Shown in pieces: positions 9,530 to 18,351 of a DNA stretch of 64,000 nucleotides (the first letter of the stretch is position 1; each line of letters starts with the position of its first letter). Below the pieces are notes generated by a model. The model worked only from the letters and a program-made list of their open reading frames with translations. It was not told the DNA's origin and searched no databases. A program made the translations under genes and the position numbers. The stretch is from an uncultured Pelagibacteraceae bacterium (GTDB taxonomy: Bacteria; Pseudomonadota; Alphaproteobacteria; Pelagibacterales; Pelagibacteraceae), in NCBI GenBank assembly GCA_902586125.1, contig CACIGI010000003.1, positions 1-64,000 of the forward strand, written 5' to 3'.

Positions 9530-11581
9530 TTATTTCTTCTTTATCAGCTCAGTATTATTAATGTTAATTGCCATACAAGTGATGTCATCCCTTAACTTTT
9601 CTGCACCCCAGTTAAGCTCTTTTTCGATAGCTTCGACGATGGACTTTGGTGTTACCTGTGACATTTCGTTTATAATTTTTTGTACCCCTTCAGCGCCTAA
9701 CTCTTCACCATTTTTCATATACCCTTCAGTAACTCCATCCGTGTAAACCACAAAAGTTTTATCTTTAAGATTAATAGTATTTGATTTCACCATCGACTCG
9801 GTGAAATATTTAACAATGCCAATGGGTGGCATTTCGGATTTGATATATTTATAATTTTTATTTTCATCAAAAGTAAGAATGCTTTCATGACCTGCATTTA
9901 TAAAAACTAACTCGCCAGTTTTAATATTTAATTTACCAAAAACAGCGGTGACAAACATTCCTTTAAACTTTGCCTCCACTAATTCATTATTGACACCAAA
10001 GACAACTTTTTCTAGAGGAAATTTTAAATTAGTTAAAGTTCTAAAGATAGAAGATGCTTTTGCCATATACATTCCAGCTTTAACCCCTTTGCCAGATACA
10101 TCAGCTAAGGTGAAAAAATATTCTTCAGGTGTTGATCTGACAACATCAAAATAATCTCCTGATACATCTCTAGCTGGAACGTTTTTGGCAAAAATAAAGT
10201 TTTCAAACTTTGAAATATCAGGGAATAAGCTTTTTTGAACTCCTGCAGCAAGTTCTCGTTCTTTTAAAAGTTTAGCTTCTTTTTGTAAATTAGCTAAAGC
10301 CATTTTATTTTCCTCTATAAATCTAAAATATAATCCTGTTAAAAAAGTTATTGTTACAATGAAAATAGGATAACTAAAATCTACTAACTCTGATCTAAAT
10401 TTATAAATAGAAAAACCAATAATAATAATTGCTAAAATGTTACCAAAGAAGATTGATAAACTATATTTTGGTTTAATTTTTTGTGATAAAATAAAAGTTA
10501 AAAGAGCAATAATAATAGAAAAGATTAGCTCAAAAATATAAGTGTTTGGATTTCTAATTAAATATGATTGATCTAAAATATTTTCAATAACATTAGCGTG
10601 AACTTCTACTCCAGGAATGGTTACACCGAGTGGTATTTTAACTAGATCGAATAAACCTTGAGCGGAAGCACCAATTAAAACATACTTATTTTCAAAAAAA
10701 CTTTTTTCAAAATTGCCTTCATAAACATCACCAGCTGAAATATATTGTTTCTTTTGTGATTTTTTATATTTAATCCAAATAATACCATTAGGATCAGACT
10801 CTACTTTATGAGGTCTAGCACTTATTCTTTGAATGCCTACTTCATTTAATTCAACATAAATATTTTTTTGTTTTGATCCAACTCGAACCATTTCTAAACC
10901 CATGGTTGGATATATTTTTTTATTAAACTGAACTATTAGAGGTAATGATCTAATAATACCATCGAGCTGATCTAAAAAAGAAATTGAGCCCAAACCTTGA
11001 ACATTTTTTTCTAATTTTTCTAATGAACCTATTGAGTAAGGATAGGCATAAGTAAATTCCTCTGGCTTTCCTCCTTTGGAAAGAAATCGTGCTTTTGCTT
11101 TTCGATTATAATTCGCATGAGAAGGTACATTACTACCTAACACTGCAATAATTGATTTTGACTCTTTTAATTTTTCAGCAAATAAATCATCTGGCCCTTT
11201 AAGATTTTGTAATTCAGAGACATCTGATGGAATTAGATTATATGATTTGATAATTGCATCAGGTGACTGCTTATCTTTTTCAGTAAAAAATATATCGAAC
11301 CCAATTGCTTTTGGGTTTGCGGTATTTAATTGATCAAGGATTTTTGCAAACACTGTTCTATTCCATGGAAATTGACCAAACTTACCAAGGCTTTGTTCAT
11401 CAATATCAATGATAACCACTTCACTCTCTTTTTCTTCAACAAAAATTTTTTGGTACAAATCAAAACTTAAATAGGAAACTGACTTGATAAATGCTGGATT
11501 TAAAATTTTAAGAAAAATTAATAAGGTAAGTACAATTAAGAAAACAAAATAATTTAGATTTTTTTGTACAAAAGCTTCCAC
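9530..11581 (-). CDS. CHASE2-domain membrane SpoIIE-type (PP2C) phosphatase
   Basis: The 683-residue protein has one membrane segment near the N-terminus and then a CHASE2 extracytoplasmic sensor (about residues 40-335; VVIIDIDEQSLGKFGQFPW and KAIGFDIFF are typical). Three membrane helices follow (about 347-425). The cytoplasmic SpoIIE phosphatase domain occupies about 455-680. The four metal-binding acidic motifs are present: SGDYFD, ADVSGKG, YTDGVTEG and RDDITCMAI. Such enzymes dephosphorylate STAS anti-sigma antagonists; two STAS genes lie 6 kb away. The FecR gene immediately upstream suggests the CHASE2 domain reads an envelope signal. Ligand unknown. Confidence 0.93.
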   Translation of the reverse strand: MEAFVQKNLNYFVFLIVLTLLIFLKILNPAFIKSVSYLSFDLYQKIFVEEKESEVVIIDIDEQSLGKFGQFPWNRTVFAKILDQLNTANPKAIGFDIFFTEKDKQSPDAIIKSYNLIPSDVSELQNLKGPDDLFAEKLKESKSIIAVLGSNVPSHANYNRKAKARFLSKGGKPEEFTYAYPYSIGSLEKLEKNVQGLGSISFLDQLDGIIRSLPLIVQFNKKIYPTMGLEMVRVGSKQKNIYVELNEVGIQRISARPHKVESDPNGIIWIKYKKSQKKQYISAGDVYEGNFEKSFFENKYVLIGASAQGLFDLVKIPLGVTIPGVEVHANVIENILDQSYLIRNPNTYIFELIFSIIIALLTFILSQKIKPKYSLSIFFGNILAIIIIGFSIYKFRSELVDFSYPIFIVTITFLTGLYFRFIEENKMALANLQKEAKLLKERELAAGVQKSLFPDISKFENFIFAKNVPARDVSGDYFDVVRSTPEEYFFTLADVSGKGVKAGMYMAKASSIFRTLTNLKFPLEKVVFGVNNELVEAKFKGMFVTAVFGKLNIKTGELVFINAGHESILTFDENKNYKYIKSEMPPIGIVKYFTESMVKSNTINLKDKTFVVYTDGVTEGYMKNGEELGAEGVQKIINEMSQVTPKSIVEAIEKELNWGAEKLRDDITCMAININNTELIKKK

Positions 11582-11640
11582 AAAGTGAAATTTATAACTA
11601 ATTTAAGCAATGTAAATGAAACTTATTAAGAACTAGCTAA

Positions 11641-12894
11641 TTACTTCTTTTTTCTTCTTTTCTTCTTGGCTTTTCTCTTTTTAGCAGCTCTTTTCTTTTT
11701 AACGATCTTTCTCTTCTTCGCTACTTTTTTCTTAATCTTCTTTTTAGGTTTTTTCTTTTTAACTACTTTCTTTTTCTTCTTAACTACTTTTTTCTTTTTA
11801 ACTTTTTTCTTTTTAACTGCTTTTTTCTTTTTAGCAGGTTTTTTCTTCACTGCTTTTTTCTTAGTAGCTTTTTTCTTAGTAGCTTTTTTCTTAGTAGCTT
11901 TTTTCTTTTTTCCTTCTTTTTTCTTAACTACTTTTTTCTTTTTAGAACCTTTTTTAGTAGCTTTTTTCTTTTTACCTTTTTTCTTATCTACTTTTTTAGC
12001 TTTTTTCTTTTTATTTTTTTTCTTTTCTGCTTTAGCTTTTTTCTTTTTAGCTTTTTTCTTCTCAGCTCTTTCTTTTTTAATAGCTACTTTCTTCTCTTTA
12101 TCTTTTTGAATATTTTCTCTTATAATTGATTTAATTTCTTCTTTTTCAAAACCCATCGACTTAAGCTCTTTTCTTAACTGCTTTTTCATTTCTTTTCTCT
12201 TACCTTTTTTTTCCTCCGGTGAGAGTTTGGCAACTCTTAGAGCTTTCATTTTTTTATTGAATTTCTTTAACTGATTCTTTGTAATTTTTTTTGCTTGTCC
12301 TGGCGCTTTACCTTTCGTCATCGAAGCCATGCTGTATGGATTATCAAGTAAGGTTGAACCTAAGTTGTTTCCAACTAAAACTGCTCCGGGTCTCATCCCT
12401 AAAGTATTATTTTTTCCTGGACCTATTAATAGAGTATCTGTCTTACCTTTTGATACAACTGTTTGAAACTCTGTTCCTCGTGATCCAAGTGTTCCCTCTG
12501 GCACTTCCACTGTCAAACTATCAGGATTTTTTTTACTAATTAAACCAGAGATAACCTTCAAACTTCCTTGTTTTACACTTGCAACTATTTTTCCATCATT
12601 TGTTGCGGGATCAAATATAAATGTATCCATTACAACTTCTGAGTCTTCACCTATAGTAAATGTTGATTGGTCTAAAAGTAAAATTTGTGTTCCGGATCCT
12701 GCACCAGCAACAATTGTTTCATTTAAATAAATTTTGTCACCAGCTTTTAATTCTCTTGTTTCAGTTTTAACAGTTCCTGAAATTGCACCTACAATTCCAA
12801 CTAATTGTTTTTCAATAGTTAATTTTTCCTCAGCAAAAACACTTGTGCTGATCATGAAAATAAGACCTGTTATAACTGATAGTAATTTTCTCAT
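11641..12894 (-). CDS. Exported FecR-domain protein with long poly-lysine tail
   Basis: The protein (417 residues) has a signal peptide (MRKLLSVITGLIFMISTSVFA) and a FecR-like domain at about residues 30-165 (VGAISGTVKT, AGDKIYLNE, FTIGEDSEVVMDTF, VPEGTLGSRGTEF). From about residue 195 it becomes charged, and from about 265 to the end it is nearly all lysine with alanine, threonine and arginine (repeats such as KKKAT). The tail resembles histone H1-like C-termini, but the signal peptide predicts a periplasmic or cell-surface site, where it could bind polyanions such as LPS or DNA. FecR-CHASE2 gene pairs are known in proteobacteria, supporting a link to the downstream phosphatase. Confidence 0.85.
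   Translation of the reverse strand: MRKLLSVITGLIFMISTSVFAEEKLTIEKQLVGIVGAISGTVKTETRELKAGDKIYLNETIVAGAGSGTQILLLDQSTFTIGEDSEVVMDTFIFDPATNDGKIVASVKQGSLKVISGLISKKNPDSLTVEVPEGTLGSRGTEFQTVVSKGKTDTLLIGPGKNNTLGMRPGAVLVGNNLGSTLLDNPYSMASMTKGKAPGQAKKITKNQLKKFNKKMKALRVAKLSPEEKKGKRKEMKKQLRKELKSMGFEKEEIKSIIRENIQKDKEKKVAIKKERAEKKKAKKKKAKAEKKKNKKKKAKKVDKKKGKKKKATKKGSKKKKVVKKKEGKKKKATKKKATKKKATKKKAVKKKPAKKKKAVKKKKVKKKKVVKKKKKVVKKKKPKKKIKKKVAKKRKIVKKKRAAKKRKAKKKRRKKK
11852..11905 (-). repeat. 15-bp tandem repeat in the poly-lysine tail
   Basis: The unit gcttttttcttagta occurs three times in a row plus a partial fourth copy with a 15-bp period. It encodes KKKAT repeats on the minus strand. The unit length is a multiple of three, so copy-number change would lengthen or shorten the tail without breaking the frame. 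Confidence 0.8.
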
Positions 12895-12991
12895 CGTAGT
12901 AAAGTTAACAAAAATTTAAAAAAAATAAACTTTAAAAACTCAAATTGAACGTCAAAAAAAGCCCGTAATAAGTGAATTTTCAAAAGATTGA

Positions 12992-14296
12992 TTAATTAAG
13001 TCTTAAAGCTTTTGAAAAACTCAAAGCAAAAGAATCAGCTACGTAGTCATAATTCATAATATTTGCCTCTGAAAAAGTTTTTTCATATGACAGGTTTATA
13101 AACAATGACCTGTTAGGATCAATATTTGGAAAAATATCTCCTATGGCTTTTGTGATCATTAAGTCTGTTGTCGTTGCGTGGTCAGATCTCAACTTGGTAG
13201 TGTCTACAGTAGTATCGGCAGCTTTATAGTCATTAAAACTAGTTGAGGCGCTCCAAGCAATATATGCCCAAGGAAACGCAAAATTTAAACCAATACCAAA
13301 TTCATAGGTTTCATAATCATTTCCAGCATCAACTTTTGCATCACTATCACTATAACCTAAACTTAGTGAGCTAGAAATTATTGGGGTCAAAATTAAATCA
13401 TAACCAAAAGTATAACCATGCCCAATTGCATTTGTTTCATCTGCTGTTCCATCTGATGCATTCACATTTGCTTTAGAGTCTGAATAAGAATAACCATAAC
13501 TAAAAGAATGCCTTTCACCTGCTGTAAAAAAACCTCCAATTCCTAACATCAATGAGAAACTATCTGCATCATGCTGTGCATCAGTTTTACTCATAATAAC
13601 ATAAGGACTTAAACTTTGATTACCTAGAGTGGTATCTAAACCAATTGTTAAACCATAACTTTGAAAATCATCATCAGCTTCTTGATATTGATTAGATGTA
13701 GTGTGTGCAAAATTTAATAATAACGATGACTCTTCTCCTATAGGTCTAGTAGCAGCAATACCTATAGATGCAACTTCAGTTCTGTCATGTTTAGGAGAGG
13801 TAAAAGCAGAAATTGAATTCGCATCATATTTTAGTCTGGTTTTAGAAACACTGTTTACGTTATCAGAAAACGTCAAACCAAAACCAATATCAGCTGTTAA
13901 ATTCCACAAACTTGGTTCACGATCTCTTAACTCTTCTTCAATTTCTTGTAAAGTTTCTAAGTCCTCTGCAGAAAGGTCTCTTCTTAGTTTCATGTCTTCT
14001 ATTATAGTGTTGGCTTTTTCTGGAGAGTCGACCTGAACTAAAACAGATAACAAATATAATTTTATTTCAACATTGTCTGGATAGAGCATATTCAATCTCT
14101 CAAGTGTTGAGATTGTTTGTTTAAAGTTACCAACTTTTCCTTGTTGCTGTGCATACTTTAAATTTAAATCTAAGTTGTTAGGGTCCTGCAAGATTTGCAT
14201 GTAAGTAATGTTTTTTTCTGACGAAAAAGCAGCTGTCGCAATCAACAGAATTGTTGATATTAAAAATAATTTTAATCTTACAAAATACGAAAACAT
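12992..14296 (-). CDS. TPR plus outer-membrane beta-barrel protein
   Basis: This 434-residue protein has a signal peptide (residues 1-26) and a short tetratricopeptide-like region at about 30-130 (LKYAQQQGKVGNFKQTISTLERL, then LYPDNVEIKLYL). From about residue 140 many alternating strands follow (LTADIGFGLTFSDNVNS, SFSYGYSYSDSKANV), with the look of an outer-membrane barrel. It ends in ALSFSKALRLN without a terminal aromatic. It sits just upstream of the FecR gene on the same strand. The layout recalls TPR-barrel proteins encoded beside FecR/CHASE2 genes; a role as outer-membrane partner of the FecR protein is inference. Confidence 0.78.
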   Translation of the reverse strand: MFSYFVRLKLFLISTILLIATAAFSSEKNITYMQILQDPNNLDLNLKYAQQQGKVGNFKQTISTLERLNMLYPDNVEIKLYLLSVLVQVDSPEKANTIIEDMKLRRDLSAEDLETLQEIEEELRDREPSLWNLTADIGFGLTFSDNVNSVSKTRLKYDANSISAFTSPKHDRTEVASIGIAATRPIGEESSLLLNFAHTTSNQYQEADDDFQSYGLTIGLDTTLGNQSLSPYVIMSKTDAQHDADSFSLMLGIGGFFTAGERHSFSYGYSYSDSKANVNASDGTADETNAIGHGYTFGYDLILTPIISSSLSLGYSDSDAKVDAGNDYETYEFGIGLNFAFPWAYIAWSASTSFNDYKAADTTVDTTKLRSDHATTTDLMITKAIGDIFPNIDPNRSLFINLSYEKTFSEANIMNYDYVADSFALSFSKALRLN

Positions 14297-14356
14297 AAAA
14301 AAGAAAAGATATTAAGTCTATTATTTTTTTCAATTAATTAATTTTAGAAATTACTC

Positions 14357-16519
14357 TTATTTTCCAATACTTATTAAAGTTAAGTCATCAGATAATTTTC
14401 GGTTTTGGCTCGTTCCTATTACAGATTGAGTAATGCTGTCTAATTGTTTAACTGTATCTTTATTAAAGTTTTGTTCAATAATACCAATTGAACCATCGAT
14501 CCCTATTTCCTCACCTTTATCGTTTAAACTTTCAGATAAACCATCGGTAAAAGCGTAAAACCTCGAACCATTTAATTTTGTTTTATGAATGTTATAAACA
14601 CTTTTATCTTTTTGTTTAATCACACCTAATGGTGGTGCCGAACTTTCAAACTGATCATATTTACCATGTCCATTTCTTAAAATTGCAGGTTGATGTCCTG
14701 CGTTTACCCATCTGATTTCATCTGTAATCAAATTGTACTCTCCAACTATAGAGGTTACAAACATACCAGCCGTTTTAGTATTATTTAAATCATTGTTCAT
14801 ATGAAAGACCATTTCATCGGGGTCTACTTTTGATTGTGCTAAAACTTCAAATAAAGTTGAAGCCTTAGCCATGACCATTCCAGCATGAATTCCTTTACCA
14901 GCAACATCAGCAATTATAAAATAAATACTATCATTATGAGGATAAAAACTGAAAAAATCACCAGATACTTCTCTTGCTGCAATATTTATTCCATGTACAG
15001 GATAATTATTTAAGTTTCTTTTTGGTAAAAAATTTTCTTGAACTTTAACTGCAAGTTTTACTTCTTTTGAAATTCTTTCTCGCCATTTATTTTTTTCATC
15101 TTCGCTAGTCTCAAGCTTGCTCATAAGCTTATTATAATAAAGACCAATTACACCTCCGGCTGTAAAAGGATCTTGAGGACCTCTTACTTTAAGATCACCT
15201 GACTCTGATTGTTTGTCTAAAATTGATATTAAATCATGTTCAATGGACACAGCATTATGCTCAGCGATATTTAAACCCAATTCTTCTTGAACAGGGCTTA
15301 CTCTAAGTGGATAAAATTTATTAAAAACACTAAGGATTATAAATGAAGAGGTAAATGTAAATGCTCCAATCGAAATTATACCAATTAATTGTATTTTAAC
15401 TTGTGAAAATCTATCAAGATCTGTATCTAAAATACTTAAGTCGCTAAATAAACCAACCGCTAATGTTCCCCAAACACCTGCTGCTAAATGAACTGGTACC
15501 GCTCCAACAACATCATCAATTTCAAATTTATTTAATACTTCGTTTACTATAATTGCAATTATCGCTCCGACGATACCAACAAATATTGAGGTAACTGAAG
15601 TCATTGAATTACATCCAGCAGTAATTGCAACCAAACCAGCTAAAGGACCTAAAATGATATAAAATGGATCTGGCTTTTTAAACCTTAGATATGAAATACC
15701 TAAACCGGTTAACAACCCAAAAGCTGCTGCTAAGAAAGTATTTATTAAAATTAAAGGAACAGCCTCATCCATTGCACCATTGCTACCCCCATTGAAACCG
15801 AACCAACCAAACCACAAAATAAGGGTACCTAACACTGCTAAAGGAAAACTTGAGCCAGTAAACTTTCCTTTGTTCGCATCAGAATACTTACCAATCCTTG
15901 GACCTAAAATGATAACCGCTGCTAACGCAATCCATCCACCCACTGAGTGAACAATTGTACTTCCTGCAAAATCGATAAAACCTAAATCTGATAACCAGCC
16001 CGTAGTTTTGACTGTACCTGTAATTGCTAAAAGTTGATCAACTGTATCATATTTAGATAAATAACTCGAAGACCAAGCCCAATGACCAACAATTGGATAA
16101 ATTATTCCTGTCGCTAAAACAGTCATGATTAAATAACCATTAAACTTCATTCGTTCAGCGACAGCTCCTGAAATAATAGTTGCTGCTGTTGCAACAAACA
16201 TCGCTTGAAAAACAAAGTATGTCATGTACTCAGCTTTATCTGTTTTAAAGAAAAATAAATCGGTACCAAATAATCCATTATAAGAAGTACCGAACATCAA
16301 ACCAAAACCAAAAATCCAAAAGATAACAACGGAGACACCAAAATCAGCAGCGTTTTTTAAGGCCACGTTGATGCTATTTTTATGTCTAGATAAACCAGTT
16401 TCCATGCACATAAAACCAGCCTGCATGATAAAAACTAAGATTGCACAATCGATCACCCACAAGGTATCAATGTTACTCGTTAATATATCAATCACGTCTT
16501 GTGCCATAACTTTATCCAT
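14357..16519 (-). CDS. Ammonium transporter fused to a SpoIIE-type phosphatase
   Basis: Residues 1-410 of this 720-residue protein form a complete Amt/MEP channel with about 11 membrane helices. Recognisable parts are MQAGFMCMETG, DFAGSTIVHSVGGW with a pore histidine, WFGWFGFNGGS, and VPVHLAAGVWGTL with the second conserved histidine. A linker follows, then a cytoplasmic SpoIIE phosphatase domain (about 485-720) with SGDFF, ADVAGKG, FTDGLSE and SDDLTLISI, so all four metal-binding acidic motifs are present. The fusion suggests ammonium transport or occupancy controls dephosphorylation of a STAS protein. An in-frame ATG five codons on (MAQDV) is an alternative start. Confidence 0.94.
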   Translation of the reverse strand: MDKVMAQDVIDILTSNIDTLWVIDCAILVFIMQAGFMCMETGLSRHKNSINVALKNAADFGVSVVIFWIFGFGLMFGTSYNGLFGTDLFFFKTDKAEYMTYFVFQAMFVATAATIISGAVAERMKFNGYLIMTVLATGIIYPIVGHWAWSSSYLSKYDTVDQLLAITGTVKTTGWLSDLGFIDFAGSTIVHSVGGWIALAAVIILGPRIGKYSDANKGKFTGSSFPLAVLGTLILWFGWFGFNGGSNGAMDEAVPLILINTFLAAAFGLLTGLGISYLRFKKPDPFYIILGPLAGLVAITAGCNSMTSVTSIFVGIVGAIIAIIVNEVLNKFEIDDVVGAVPVHLAAGVWGTLAVGLFSDLSILDTDLDRFSQVKIQLIGIISIGAFTFTSSFIILSVFNKFYPLRVSPVQEELGLNIAEHNAVSIEHDLISILDKQSESGDLKVRGPQDPFTAGGVIGLYYNKLMSKLETSEDEKNKWRERISKEVKLAVKVQENFLPKRNLNNYPVHGINIAAREVSGDFFSFYPHNDSIYFIIADVAGKGIHAGMVMAKASTLFEVLAQSKVDPDEMVFHMNNDLNNTKTAGMFVTSIVGEYNLITDEIRWVNAGHQPAILRNGHGKYDQFESSAPPLGVIKQKDKSVYNIHKTKLNGSRFYAFTDGLSESLNDKGEEIGIDGSIGIIEQNFNKDTVKQLDSITQSVIGTSQNRKLSDDLTLISIGK

Positions 16520-16593
16520 AATCTTAATTACCTACCAAATAAATTTCAACTAGCAATTAATTAAGTGATCAATTTGATGTTAATGAGGGATTT

Positions 16594-17064
16594 TTAACAA
16601 TTATCGTTTTCTAAAAAATCTCCAACACGACTTAAGGTAAGAACACAGCCAGTGGCAGCTGTTTCACCAACTTCTAAGGCCATTATAAAATAATTAGAGG
16701 GATTAGTACTATCACTTGCGATACAAATTTCATAACCCATTTCTTTTGCTGTTTTGCTAGTCGGATTGTTTTGATCAGCAAATTCGTAGGTTAACTTTCC
16801 AAACAAATTAGTCTCTATATCTCTTGATGTTGTTGCTGACCCGTTGCAAGCGTTTTCATCGCCATTATCAAAAAAATTACCAGTATTTGAAATTTCTTCA
16901 GTTTGAGCAAGAGATACTTGCTGCATATATGATTTGGTTGCTGTTTTTTTTGTTCCAGCAACATAGCCATTATAACTTATAGTGGCAACGGCTGATAAAA
17001 TTCCGAGAATTGCAACAACTACTAAAAGTTCGACTAAACTAAAGCCAGAACTTTTAGTAGTCAT
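16594..17064 (-). CDS. Type IV pilin, second copy
   Basis: The 156-residue prepilin has a short leader ending in glycine and the pilin N-terminus FSLVELLVVVAILGILSAVA, with the conserved glutamate at position 5 of the mature protein. PilD would cleave before the phenylalanine. Cysteines in the globular domain (NACNG, YEICIAS, GCVLT, DNC) would give disulfides, including a C-terminal D-region loop ending at the final cysteine. It follows the first pilin gene by 37 bases and is probably cotranscribed with it; it could be a second major or a minor pilin. Confidence 0.92.
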   Translation of the reverse strand: MTTKSSGFSLVELLVVVAILGILSAVATISYNGYVAGTKKTATKSYMQQVSLAQTEEISNTGNFFDNGDENACNGSATTSRDIETNLFGKLTYEFADQNNPTSKTAKEMGYEICIASDSTNPSNYFIMALEVGETAATGCVLTLSRVGDFLENDNC

Positions 17065-17101
17065 AAATATTTTTTCTACTCAAAACTTTAAATATTAAAA
17101 G

Positions 17102-17590
17102 CTATTCTACATCTACGGTATTTATTAATGTAGAGTCTCTACTATCAACATCGCATGCTGGACCAGTACCAATCTCCTCATAGCAAGTAGTTATACTTAT
17201 AGTACTACCGGCAACTGTTACATGAGTAACACCTTTAACAGTACCTGCTGCGGCACCATCTGTTGCAACTGTTTGTACAGCAGCGGTAGCAGTATCGAAT
17301 GCATTTTTGAATTCAGCCAAATCATCTACTGCTGCTGCTGGAACGCCACTTGCTGCAGCATTACATGTATAAGCCGTGCCTTTCGTGAATACAGTACCAT
17401 CTCCCATACTACATTTTGCTAATTCAGCAGCTATAAATTTTGTTACAGATGCATGATTAGATTTTGTTGCATTCTTTTTTGCTCCTGATGTGTAGCCTTG
17501 GTATGCAACAGTTCCTACTGCAGCTAAAATACCAATAATCGCTACCACCACCAATAATTCGATAAGTGTAAATCCTTTGTTATTTTTCAT
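17102..17590 (-). CDS. pilA: Type IV pilin, major-type
   Basis: The 162-residue prepilin begins MKNNKGFTLIELLVVVAIIGILAAV, a canonical prepilin leader and hydrophobic helix with Glu5. The globular part is rich in Ala, Thr and Val and has four cysteines (KCSM, YTCN, TTCYEE, PACDV). A strong Shine-Dalgarno-like AGAGGAA lies just upstream of the start (17595-17601), better than most in this window, which fits high expression. It is divergent from the STAS genes and heads the pilin pair. Major-subunit status is inferred from position and ribosome binding site. Confidence 0.92.
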   Translation of the reverse strand: MKNNKGFTLIELLVVVAIIGILAAVGTVAYQGYTSGAKKNATKSNHASVTKFIAAELAKCSMGDGTVFTKGTAYTCNAAASGVPAAAVDDLAEFKNAFDTATAAVQTVATDGAAAGTVKGVTHVTVAGSTISITTCYEEIGTGPACDVDSRDSTLINTVDVE

Positions 17591-17594
17591 TATG

Positions 17595-17601
17595 TTCCTC
17601 T
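17595..17601 (-). promoter_or_regulatory. Strong ribosome binding site of the major pilin
   Basis: On the minus strand AGAGGAA lies four bases before the ATG at 17590. It matches the anti-Shine-Dalgarno sequence well, unlike the weak sites of many neighbouring genes. Confidence 0.6.
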
Positions 17602-17763
17602 TTATTATTAATTAATTAATTAAACAATAATGAAAATTTAATAAAAATATAAGTAATGTAAACTAATAAATTACCTTAAATTATAGTATAAATAGCAAAT
17701 CTTGATCAAATTGGGTTTAATTTTAATAGGTTTTTTGTTATTAGCTTATATTGAGTTTATATA
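17602..17763. promoter_or_regulatory. Divergent pilin / STAS control region
   Basis: This AT-rich stretch separates the leftward pilin operon from the rightward STAS-STAS-kinase operon, so it must hold promoters in both directions. It contains a run of TTAA-type palindromes (attaattaattaatt near 17608) and a TTGATC at 17702 that could be a -35 box, but I could not fix a convincing -10 pair for either side. Confidence 0.4.
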
Positions 17764-18048
17764 ATGAAATTTAAAGTAACAGAAAACGAAAACATAAGTA
17801 CAGTTTTTCTAAATGGGGAGATTGACATGGATATTGCTGACAATGTTAGAGAAGTTATATTTCCTCTTATCGACTCTGGAAAGGAAGTGCATTTAAACAT
17901 GAAAGATGTTCAGTACATGGACTCTTCTGGAATATCTGTGATAGTAGAAAGTAATCAAAGAGCAAAAGAAAAAAACACTAAAGTTGAATTAAAAGAAGTC
18001 AGTCAACCTGTTGAAAAAGTTTTAGCTATGGCAAGGAAATTTCTATGA
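17764..18048 (+). CDS. STAS-domain anti-sigma factor antagonist 1
   Basis: The 94-residue protein is a single STAS domain of SpoIIAA/RsbV type. The phosphorylation loop YMDSSGISV (Ser54/Ser55) is intact. In this family the kinase-like anti-sigma factor phosphorylates this serine and a SpoIIE phosphatase removes the phosphate. Its stop overlaps the start of the next STAS gene (ATGA), indicating translational coupling in a three-gene operon with the kinase. Three SpoIIE phosphatases in this window are candidate partners. Confidence 0.93.
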   Translation: MKFKVTENENISTVFLNGEIDMDIADNVREVIFPLIDSGKEVHLNMKDVQYMDSSGISVIVESNQRAKEKNTKVELKEVSQPVEKVLAMARKFL

Positions 18049-18344
18049 CCTATAAAGTTACAGATGAAGGTGATACTAGCACTGTTTTTTTAGATGGTGA
18101 AATTGATATGGATAAAACCGAAGGTGCTAAAGAAGTTATTTTCCCTCTTATCGATGCTGGAAAAAATGTGAACTTAAATTTAAGCAATGTTCAGTACATG
18201 GATTCTTCTGGAATATCAGTTCTCATTGAAAGTCATCAAAAAGCTTTAGAAAAAGGTACTAAGCTAATTATCAAAGATGTGAGTAAATCTGTTTTAAAAG
18301 TAATTATGATGGCTAAATTAGAGCAAATTTTAAATTTGGAGTAA
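18045..18344 (+). CDS. STAS-domain anti-sigma factor antagonist 2
   Basis: This 99-residue STAS protein is clearly a duplicate of its neighbour (shared TVFL-GEIDMD, VIFPLIDxGK and QYMDSSGISV), with the phosphorylatable serine loop intact. Its C-terminus differs (VIMMAKLEQILNLE), so the two may bind the kinase or a downstream target differently. It overlaps the first STAS gene by four bases and lies eight bases before the kinase gene. Confidence 0.93.
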   Translation: MTYKVTDEGDTSTVFLDGEIDMDKTEGAKEVIFPLIDAGKNVNLNLSNVQYMDSSGISVLIESHQKALEKGTKLIIKDVSKSVLKVIMMAKLEQILNLE

Positions 18345-18351
18345 TCCTTTA

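Noticed and set aside
11666-12109. Plus-strand ORF of 147 residues made almost only of Phe, Leu and Ala
   Set aside because: It is the antisense shadow of the poly-lysine tail; the minus-strand gene has a signal peptide and a recognisable domain.
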